This document shows positions 26,750 to 33,548 of a stretch of DNA of 64,000 bases, piece after piece. Every line of letters begins with the position of its first letter. Positions within the stretch are counted from its first letter, which is position 1. The stretch covers positions 115,794 to 179,793 of the forward strand of contig NZ_JADQTO010000022.1 in the NCBI RefSeq assembly GCF_015704865.1, given 5' to 3'. Under the pieces are notes generated by a model, which was given only the letters and a program-made list of their open reading frames with translations, was not told where the DNA came from and searched no databases. A program made the position numbers and the translations under genes. This DNA is from Actinoplanes aureus (GTDB taxonomy: Bacteria > Actinomycetota > Actinomycetes > Mycobacteriales > Micromonosporaceae).

Positions 26750-27595
26750 TCAGGAGCGGCGGATCAGGATGTCGCCGAACCCGGTACGCGCGCGCACCTC
26801 GGCCTGCTCGTCGGTCTCGACGGGACCGTCGGTGGCCGTCATCTCGTTGCGGATCCTGCCGTAGTGGGTGTGCACGTCGAGCCGGGCCGCGGTGCCCTGC
26901 CGGATGCCGATCTCGATGCGACCGGCGCCGCTGCGCAGCGTCGCGGAACCACGGACCAGCTCGCTCATCCGGATGTCACCGTTCGCGGTGCTCGCGGTGA
27001 CCGAGCCCCCGGCATGGTCGGCCGCGATGTCGCCGTTGGCGGAATTGATCCGCAGCTCGCTGCCGGCGTGACCGACCCACACCTCGCCGTTGCCGTTCTT
27101 GAGCACGGCCGGCCCGCTGACCGAACGCACCCGCAGCTTGCCCGAGCCGGTGGTGACTCTGGCATCGCCGGTGACGGTCTCGGCGACGACGATTCCCATC
27201 CCGGTCGACACGGACAGGGTCTCGGACTGCTCCACCTGGAGATCGCCGGCGCCGCTACGCAGCCGGCAGGCGCCGAGCGCCCCGGTACAGCGGACTCCGC
27301 CGGCGCCCAGCTTGGCCTCGAGGTCGGAGCCGATCGGCAGTTCGACGAGCACGTCGACGACGCCGACCTTGCCGAACATCCCGAGGCCGGGCTGGCGGGG
27401 GCCACGCACGGTCAGGGTGCCGAGGGAGAACTCCACGTGGGTCTGCTCGGCAGCTCGCACGTCCCGGTCCATGGTCTCCTCCGCCGGGCGCACGTGCACG
27501 ACGGTGTCCGGTCGCTCGCTCGCGACCACCCGCAGCTCACCGGCGGTGAGGTCGACTGAGGCGGTGATGGGTCCGGGGGTGTCGAAGGTGGGCAT
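26750..27595 (-). CDS. DUF4097-family beta-strand repeat protein
   Basis: 281 residues, no signal peptide, almost entirely short beta strands with recurring Gly-Asp turns (GAGDLQVEQS, GSGKLRVRSV, GNGEVWVGHA, ANGDIRMSEL), the DUF4097/adhesin-like right-handed beta fold. Function unknown. In actinomycetes such genes are often linked to a small ribbon-helix-helix regulator, as here (24-bp gap), and to ABC exporters. Confidence 0.82.
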   Translation of the reverse strand: MPTFDTPGPITASVDLTAGELRVVASERPDTVVHVRPAEETMDRDVRAAEQTHVEFSLGTLTVRGPRQPGLGMFGKVGVVDVLVELPIGSDLEAKLGAGGVRCTGALGACRLRSGAGDLQVEQSETLSVSTGMGIVVAETVTGDARVTTGSGKLRVRSVSGPAVLKNGNGEVWVGHAGSELRINSANGDIAADHAGGSVTASTANGDIRMSELVRGSATLRSGAGRIEIGIRQGTAARLDVHTHYGRIRNEMTATDGPVETDEQAEVRARTGFGDILIRRS

Positions 27596-27619
27596 GAGGG
27601 GTCTCCGTTCGGTTCGAGG

Positions 27620-28129
27620 TCAGCGGACCCAGCCGCTGTAACGCTGGCTGCCGCTGGTCGCGGTCACGCTCGCCGGGCGCGCGGTGCCGCTGTCGGTTGC
27701 GGCGGCCGCGGCCCGGATGAGCCAGGTGTTGATCGAGACACCGGCGCCGGCGGCGGCCTGCTCGACGCGGTTCTTCAGGTTCTCCGGCAGGCGCAGGCTG
27801 ATCCGTACGGTCGCCTCGTCCTCACCCGGCGCCGGTGCCGGTGCGGGCGGCGGCGCTGCGGTCGCCGGCTCGGTCCACGGGTCCGCGGGCGGCTGCGTCA
27901 CGACGAAGCTGGGCTCGCGGTCGCGGAGCCGCACGTCCACCGAGCCGGGCGCGAGATCACGGGTGATCTCGGCAGCCGCCTGGGAGAGCGCGTCGAGCAG
28001 GGCGAGCCGGATCGCGGACTCGAGCGGCGCGGTGAGCCGCTCGGCCAGCTCGCGGGCGTCCTCTCCGCCGGCTGCGGCAGCGAGCGCGAGCTCGTGACGC
28101 ACGGCGTCGATGTAGGGTCGCAATTCCAT
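27620..28129 (-). CDS. Ribbon-helix-helix (HicB/Arc-like) DNA-binding protein
   Basis: 169 residues; ATG 28129 chosen over upstream codons because a promoter ends six bases before it. The N-terminal half is helical (ELRPYIDAVRHELALAAAAG), a Pro/Ala linker follows, and the C-terminal 50 or so residues are the RHH fold (TVRISLRLPENLKNRVEQAA, then GVSINTWLIRAAAAA). No toxin partner is next to it, so it is more likely the operon regulator than an antitoxin. Confidence 0.78.
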   Translation of the reverse strand: MELRPYIDAVRHELALAAAAGGEDARELAERLTAPLESAIRLALLDALSQAAAEITRDLAPGSVDVRLRDREPSFVVTQPPADPWTEPATAAPPPAPAPAPGEDEATVRISLRLPENLKNRVEQAAAGAGVSINTWLIRAAAAATDSGTARPASVTATSGSQRYSGWVR

Positions 28130-28135
28130 GACGCC

Positions 28136-28180
28136 ACTATGACACCACGGTGATGCCATACGCAACCCAGTTGGCATCAC
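28136..28180 (-). promoter_or_regulatory. Promoter and inverted-repeat operator of the RHH-DUF4097-exporter operon
   Basis: Minus strand: TTGCGT (28160-28165), 18-bp spacer, CATAGT (28136-28141), six bases, ATG: a leaderless layout. Perfect 9-bp arms GTGATGCCA (28150-28158) and TGGCATCAC (28172-28180) flank the -35, and ATGACACC is directly repeated outside them. A site for the RHH protein itself is likely; it may also govern the divergent monooxygenase gene. Confidence 0.6.
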
Positions 28181-28230
28181 GATGACACCGCACGTGGAAT
28201 ACCGGCGCGGTCTCGGAGGTTGCGTAGCCC

Positions 28231-29352
28231 GTGAATGTGGCGACGGTGCTGGTCGTGGGCGGCGGTCAATCCGGGCTCTCCGCCGGATATCACCTCAAGC
28301 GGCGAGGCTTCGCCAGCGCACTCACCGACCCCTCCGGCGACCGTACGTTCGTGATCCTCGACGCCGCGCCGGCACCGGGCGGCGCCTGGCGCGAGCGCTG
28401 GGAGTCGCTACGGATGGCGACCGTGAACGGCATCTTCGACCTGCCCGGCTTCCCCAAACCGCCGCTCGATCCCGGCGAGCCCAGCCGCACGGCCGTGCCG
28501 CGCTACTTCGCGTCCTTCGAGCACACGGCGGCGTTGCCGATCCTGCGCCCGGTCCAGGTCACCACGGTGCGGCCGGGTCCCGGCGGCGGCCTGATCGTCG
28601 AATCGGATCAAGGCCGGTGGGCCACCGAGGCGATCATCAACGCCACCGGCACGTGGACCAATCCGGTACGCCCGCGCTACCCCGGACAGGAGACGTTCAC
28701 CGGCCTCCAGCTGCACACCCGCGACTACGTGTCGGCGCGGCAACTGGCCGGCCTGCGGGTCGCCGTCGTCGGTGGCGGGATCTCCGCCGTCCAACTGCTC
28801 GAAGAGATCTCCCAGGTGGCGACGACCTTCTGGTACACCCGCCGCGAACCCGTCTTCCGCGACGACGCCTTCGAACCGGAGACCGCCGGCCGCGAGATCA
28901 TCGCGAAGGTGACCGCGGACGTCGAAGCGGGCCGGCCCACCGGCAGCGTCGTCTCGTACACCGATCTCATCTGGACGCCGTACGCTCTCGCCGCCAAGGC
29001 GCGCGGCGCCCTGGAACGGCGGCCGATGTTCGCCGCGATCGAGCCGCACGGCGTACGCGAAGCGGACGGCTCGTTCACGTCCGTGGACGCCATCGTCTGG
29101 GCCACCGGCTTCCGGGCCGCCCTCGCCCACCTCGACCCGCTGGGCCTGCGCAACGAGGACGGTGGCATCCGGATGGACGGCACCCAGGTGACCGCCGATC
29201 CGCGGGTGCACCTGGTCGGCTTCGGCCCGTCGCAGTCCACCGTCGGCGCCAACCGCGCGGGCCGGGACGCGGTGAGCGCCCTCGTCCGATACCTCGATCG
29301 GCCGAAACCGGCCGAAACGTCGAATACCTTCCTTTCCTCCCGCATACGTTGA
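28231..29352 (+). CDS. FAD-dependent NAD(P)-binding monooxygenase-like oxidoreductase
   Basis: 373 residues from GTG 28231. FAD-binding VVGGGQSGLSAGYHL near the N-terminus, a second Rossmann motif VAVVGGGISAVQLLEE near residue 175, and ATGTW and WATGF signatures resemble flavin-containing monooxygenases and the CzcO-like family. Complete. Divergent from the RHH-controlled operon and upstream of the S41 peptidase gene. Could tailor a small molecule or peptide; no substrate can be named. Confidence 0.8.
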   Translation: MNVATVLVVGGGQSGLSAGYHLKRRGFASALTDPSGDRTFVILDAAPAPGGAWRERWESLRMATVNGIFDLPGFPKPPLDPGEPSRTAVPRYFASFEHTAALPILRPVQVTTVRPGPGGGLIVESDQGRWATEAIINATGTWTNPVRPRYPGQETFTGLQLHTRDYVSARQLAGLRVAVVGGGISAVQLLEEISQVATTFWYTRREPVFRDDAFEPETAGREIIAKVTADVEAGRPTGSVVSYTDLIWTPYALAAKARGALERRPMFAAIEPHGVREADGSFTSVDAIVWATGFRAALAHLDPLGLRNEDGGIRMDGTQVTADPRVHLVGFGPSQSTVGANRAGRDAVSALVRYLDRPKPAETSNTFLSSRIR

Positions 29353-29502
29353 GTTCCGGTAAGGGCCCACGCGTCCGGAGGCGGGCGGGCGACGGTGGAT
29401 ACCCCCCGCGTCTGCCAGATGCGCGGCAGCACGTATCACCGGGTTCCACGCGCCCCTCTGTCCCGTCGGACGGCGAAAACTCAACGGCCGACGGAGGAAT
29501 CG

Positions 29503-31218
29503 ATGTTCGACAGATCTGGATCTGACCCCAACGAATTCGCCGCGTTCGGCGAGGCCACGAACGAGATCGCGGCATTCCGCGCGCTCACCGAGGGAAACAA
29601 CTTCCCGCTGGAGGACCGGACAGCGCTCGTGGACCAAGCCCTGCTCCTCATCGATCGCATCTTTGTGCATCTCATGCACAAGCGGGCGATGTACGCGATC
29701 GATCCACGGCAACGGCTGCGCCTGCTGCGGTTCCGCGCGTCCCGGATGAGCGACGCCGAATTCCACGCCGAACTGCTGCGGATCTTCGTCGAGCTGCGCG
29801 ATCTGCACACCAACTACATCCTGCCGAGGCCCTACCGGGGGCCGGTGGCCTTCCTCGGCGTCCTGCTGGAGCAGTACTGGGAGGACGACGAACCGCACTG
29901 GATGGTGTCGAAGGTCTACGACCAGATCACCGGCGTGACCGACCTGAGGCCGGGCTGCGAGGTCGTCTACTGGAACGGTGCGCCTGTCGAGCTGGCCGTG
30001 GCCCGCAACGCCGATCGGGAACCGGGCAGCAACCCCGCCGCCCGGACCGCTCGCGGCCTGGAACGGATGACCCTGCGCAAGCTCGCGCTGTCCCCGGTGC
30101 CCGATGAGGACTGGGTGGACCTGGTCTACCGCGCCGGCGACGGCGCCCTCCGCCAGACCCGGCTCCCGTGGCGCATCCTCGGACCGGCCGACCTGGAAGC
30201 CCGGGCGCCGGGCATCGACACCGCCGACGATGCCGCTCTGGACGGCGAGTTCGAAGGTCTCCCGGTGGCTCAGACGCTCGCCGTCGACCTTCGCACCGAA
30301 GCGGTACGGCTGTTGAAGAAGCAGCTGTTCGTCCCCTCGGCGAAGAAGGCGGAGGAACAGCGCGCCGCGGGTAGCGACACGGCCCCGGAGCCAACACAGT
30401 CACAGATCGCCGCCGGCGAACTGCCCACCACCCGGCCCGACGAACTGCGGGCCCGCCGCGTGCCCACGCCCGACGGCGACTACGGCCACCTGCGGATCTA
30501 CACCTTCTTCATCGAGGACGGCAACGTACGCGCCTTCGTCGACGAGGTCCGGCGGCTGGTCCAGCTGCTGCCGCAGCACGGGCTGATCATCGACGTCCGC
30601 GGCAACGGCGGTGGACACATCGTCGCCGCCGAATACCTGCTCCAGTACTTCTCCCGCAAGCGGGTCCAGCCGGAACGCCTGCAACTCATCAACTCCGACG
30701 GCACGCTGGCTCTCTGCCGGGCCGTCGAGCAGCTCAATCCGTGGGCGCAGTCGATCGCGGATTCCGTCGAGACCGGCGCCCAGTACTCCGACGCCATCCC
30801 CCTGTGGTCGGAGGACGCGATAAACGAGGTGGGCCGGATCTACGACGGTCCGGTAATCCTGATCACGGACGCGCTGTGCTACAGCGCGACGGACATGTTC
30901 GCGGCCGGCTTCCAGGATCACGAGATCGGCACCGTGCTGGGAACCGACGAGACCACCGGCGCCGGCGGAGCCAACGTCTGGCCCCACGGGCTCCTGATGT
31001 CGCAGTGGCCCGACGGGCCGTTCACCGCGTTGCCTGGCGGCGCGGAGTTCCGGGTGGCGCTGCGACGCACCTTGCGGGTGGGCAAACTCGCCGGGCAACC
31101 GCTGGAGGACTTCGGTGTCCGGGCCGAGGCGACGCACCGGCTCACCCGCCGGGACCTGCTGGACAACAACGCCGACCTGATGGATCACGCCATCGGGCTG
31201 CTGAAGGGCCAAGCCTGA
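29503..31218 (+). CDS. S41-family peptidase, apparently cytosolic
   Basis: 571 residues; ATG 29503 follows GGAGGAATCG. No signal peptide or membrane segment. The first 200 or so residues include HLMHKRAMYAIDPRQRLRLL, followed by a PDZ-like segment and a linker. The C-terminal S41 (tail-specific protease) core has GLIIDVRGNGGGH and a catalytic serine in LCYSATDMF (S461). Most S41 proteases are exported, so an intracellular form is notable. Convergent with the RiPP radical SAM gene, 30 bp apart across a shared terminator. A role in cutting the modified peptide is possible but unproven. Confidence 0.82.
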   Translation: MFDRSGSDPNEFAAFGEATNEIAAFRALTEGNNFPLEDRTALVDQALLLIDRIFVHLMHKRAMYAIDPRQRLRLLRFRASRMSDAEFHAELLRIFVELRDLHTNYILPRPYRGPVAFLGVLLEQYWEDDEPHWMVSKVYDQITGVTDLRPGCEVVYWNGAPVELAVARNADREPGSNPAARTARGLERMTLRKLALSPVPDEDWVDLVYRAGDGALRQTRLPWRILGPADLEARAPGIDTADDAALDGEFEGLPVAQTLAVDLRTEAVRLLKKQLFVPSAKKAEEQRAAGSDTAPEPTQSQIAAGELPTTRPDELRARRVPTPDGDYGHLRIYTFFIEDGNVRAFVDEVRRLVQLLPQHGLIIDVRGNGGGHIVAAEYLLQYFSRKRVQPERLQLINSDGTLALCRAVEQLNPWAQSIADSVETGAQYSDAIPLWSEDAINEVGRIYDGPVILITDALCYSATDMFAAGFQDHEIGTVLGTDETTGAGGANVWPHGLLMSQWPDGPFTALPGGAEFRVALRRTLRVGKLAGQPLEDFGVRAEATHRLTRRDLLDNNADLMDHAIGLLKGQA

Positions 31219-31223
31219 GCGAG

Positions 31224-31270
31224 TCCCGCCACGAGAGGCCGGCGCTGCTCACCGGCCCCTCGTGGCGGGA
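31224..31270. terminator. Bidirectional terminator between S41 peptidase and radical SAM genes
   Basis: TCCCGCCACGAG (31224-31235) pairs perfectly with CTCGTGGCGGGA (31259-31270); inside, GGCCGG pairs with CCGGCC, giving a stem of 18 pairs. The right arm lies in the last codons of the radical SAM gene. Confidence 0.7.
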
Positions 31271-33099
31271 ACGGCGAGTGCCAGCGCGTACCCGTCGTCC
31301 AGCAACATCAGCCCCCGCCCGGCGAAGGCGCGCAGCAGATCCTCGACCACGGCGACCGGCTCGGCCAGCCCGAGCCGGCGCCGCACCGCGGACGCCGTCG
31401 TCGGGCGGTCGGTGGTGGCCAGGTAGACCTCGGCAGTCGTACCGGACAGCGTGTAGGTGCCTTCACTGCCGGCTTGCCGGCCGTCGTAGATCTGCAGGAA
31501 GCCCGGCGCCGACCAGTACTTCAGCACGGGCAGGTCCGGCTCGGCCCAGGCTGCGCGCCACTCGCCGACCGCCTTGTCCAGAGCGTCGTAGCTGGTGGCC
31601 GGCAGGGCGTCACGCGTCTCGTAGTCGAAGAAGTACGCGATCCGGTCCAGGTCGGCGAAGCCGGGATAGACGTAGCGATAGCTGGCCTCGGGTCTTTTGA
31701 ATCGCACGTCCGCCTGGTTGAACAGTGGGCTGAAGCGCTCCATCCAGATGCGCCCGGCGTCGTCCGGGGGCGGAAGGTGGACGAGGTGCGCCACGGTGGC
31801 GGCCTGCTCGGCGTACTGCGCGGCGGTCTCGCCCGGGAATCCCCAGAGGATGTTCCAGGAGACCTGGATGCCGTAGTAGTGAGCCCAGCGCAGCAGGTTG
31901 ACGTTCTGCAGGGCGCGTACGCCCTTGTTCATCAGGGCAAGCACGCCGGAGTCCAGCGACTCGATCCCGGGCTGGATGTGTGTCACCCCGGCCTGGGCGA
32001 GAAGCCGGAGCTGCTCGCGGCCGAGATTGGCCTTCACCTCGTAGAACAGGTCGTAGTCGGCACGGCTGGCCACGATGGCGGGAAAGAGCGTCCGCAGGTA
32101 GTGCGAGTCGACGATGTTGTCGACGGCCTCGAAGCGGAAGGTGCGATACCGCCGCGCGAGCTCCGCCAGTTCGTCGAGCACCCGCTCCGGCGACTTGCTG
32201 CGGAACGCCATGGTCGTACCGTTCAAGCCGCAGAACGTGCAGTGGTGCCGGGCACCCCACCAGCATCCCCGCGCAGACTCGAACGGCAGCGAGACCGTGC
32301 GATGGCTCTTGGGTTCGAGCAGCCCCAGCGCCTCGGCCCGGTCGAAGTACTCGGCGTAGTCCGGTGTCGGCAGTTCGTCGAGTGCTTGCGTGGGCGGCGC
32401 GGGCTCGGTCCTGCGCACCTCTCCCTCTCGACGGGACGCGACACCGGGAACCGCGGCCGCGTCGCCGCCGGAGGCGAGCGCGTCCAGCAGGGCGGGGAAG
32501 GCGTGGTCGCCCTCCCCCACCACGGCGAAGTCGATGTCGGGGAAGGCGCGGACCAGTTCGGGGCCCATCTCCCCCTCGAAGTTGGCGCCGCCGAAGACCG
32601 TGACGATTCCCGGGTAGCGCAGCTTCAGCCGGCGCGCCAGCGCGAGTGAGGCCACCGTCTGCTGGAACGTCGAGGTGAACCCGACGACCCGGGTATCGGC
32701 CCAGAACGCGTGATCGGCGAGCTCGTCCAGGTAGGCCGGGATCTCCGCCTCCCGTACCCGCAGCAGCCGGTCTTCGACGTCGCCGGTCACGCTGCGGAGG
32801 TAGTCGAGGTCGCTGGCGAAGTCCTCGATCAGGCGTCCGCCGGGATCCGGTGCCGCGTCGCCGAAGGCTTCCACGGAGAACAGCCAGTCACCCACCATCC
32901 GCCCGCGCATCTGCGCGAGCGCCTCGTAGAGGCTTTCGCCGAGGCGCGCGGCGAGGTCCAGGCCGGCGTGCAGGGTACGAACCGGGAAGCCGTGCGCCGA
33001 GCCGATCGCCTTGAGCAACCCGAGCTGCATGGACGGACCCCGGACACTGACGAACGGCATGGAGACGAGAGTTACGGCGAGGTCCGCACGCGGCACCAT
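31249..33099 (-). CDS. B12-binding radical SAM enzyme, RiPP maturation C-methyltransferase family
   Basis: 616 residues. N-terminal cobalamin-binding domain (about 130-220: VVGFTSTFQQTVASLALARR, VFGGANFEGEMGPELV, VVGEGDHAF), then a radical SAM barrel (about 265-480). The cluster cysteines are C279, C287 and C290 (GCWWGARHHCTFCGLNG), a CX7CX2C spacing instead of CX3CX2C; from memory this CWWG...CxFCGLN form is characteristic of the ribosomal-peptide maturation radical SAM protein 1 family. Members are thought to methylate unactivated carbons of precursor peptides. It starts nine bases after the stop of the 127-residue precursor candidate. ATG 33099 or the next codon (GTG) could start; no strong ribosome-binding site, suggesting coupling. 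Confidence 0.88.
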   Translation of the reverse strand: MVPRADLAVTLVSMPFVSVRGPSMQLGLLKAIGSAHGFPVRTLHAGLDLAARLGESLYEALAQMRGRMVGDWLFSVEAFGDAAPDPGGRLIEDFASDLDYLRSVTGDVEDRLLRVREAEIPAYLDELADHAFWADTRVVGFTSTFQQTVASLALARRLKLRYPGIVTVFGGANFEGEMGPELVRAFPDIDFAVVGEGDHAFPALLDALASGGDAAAVPGVASRREGEVRRTEPAPPTQALDELPTPDYAEYFDRAEALGLLEPKSHRTVSLPFESARGCWWGARHHCTFCGLNGTTMAFRSKSPERVLDELAELARRYRTFRFEAVDNIVDSHYLRTLFPAIVASRADYDLFYEVKANLGREQLRLLAQAGVTHIQPGIESLDSGVLALMNKGVRALQNVNLLRWAHYYGIQVSWNILWGFPGETAAQYAEQAATVAHLVHLPPPDDAGRIWMERFSPLFNQADVRFKRPEASYRYVYPGFADLDRIAYFFDYETRDALPATSYDALDKAVGEWRAAWAEPDLPVLKYWSAPGFLQIYDGRQAGSEGTYTLSGTTAEVYLATTDRPTTASAVRRRLGLAEPVAVVEDLLRAFAGRGLMLLDDGYALALAVPATRGR

Positions 33100-33108
33100 G
33101 GGGCTGGC

Positions 33109-33492
33109 TCAACCGCCACGCTGTGCCGAGCGGATCTTCACGTCGCCGCCGATCTTCCCGGCCATGTCCTCCCCCTTGAGCGGGTCCCGAGCGTCCTTCT
33201 TCTGCCGCTCCGGATAGAACGCACGAGCCAGCATGTCGGGGAAGTCCGGATTCAGGTCGGGGTCGTCGCGCCAGGGCGGGTCGACCTTGGCACGCAACGC
33301 GCCGTCGATTCCCTTCTGGTCCACCAGGTTCGTCTGCCCGGGTTCGGTGTCGCTCTTGTTGAGCACGTCGGCGGCCACGGCCAGCGCGCCCCAGAGGATC
33401 GTGCGCTCCTCGGCGGTGAGCTTGTGCTGAAGGCCCATGAGCTTGATGCCGAGACGCCTGATGTGATCGGGGGTGATCGATATCTCTGCCAT
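33109..33492 (-). CDS. Candidate RiPP precursor peptide, 127 residues
   Basis: ATG 33490-33492 follows GGAGGGATC; the frame could extend upstream to 33657 only through the end of the AfsR-like gene. Acidic/amphipathic leader-like N-terminus (MAEISITPDHIRRLGIKLMG, LTAEERTILWGALAVAADVL), a Pro/Asp-rich middle (DPPWRDDPDLNPDFPD), and a Gly-rich basic tail (GKIGGDVKIRSAQRGG). No cysteine, no signal peptide. Long leaders with short C-terminal cores are usual for substrates of this radical SAM family. The core boundary and modified residues cannot be told from sequence. It might instead be a small accessory protein. Confidence 0.65.
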   Translation of the reverse strand: MAEISITPDHIRRLGIKLMGLQHKLTAEERTILWGALAVAADVLNKSDTEPGQTNLVDQKGIDGALRAKVDPPWRDDPDLNPDFPDMLARAFYPERQKKDARDPLKGEDMAGKIGGDVKIRSAQRGG

Positions 33493-33548
33493 GATCCCTC
33501 CATCGATGCGGGGCCTCACAGCAACGTGCAGCGCCGGGCCACGCGTCG

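Noticed and set aside
27620..28129. HicAB toxin-antitoxin pair
   Set aside because: The RHH protein resembles HicB at its C-terminus, but no HicA-like or other toxin gene is adjacent.
28231..29352. Flavin monooxygenase as a definite RiPP tailoring enzyme
   Set aside because: It is on the opposite strand, separated from the precursor by the S41 gene, and nothing in its sequence points to peptide substrates.
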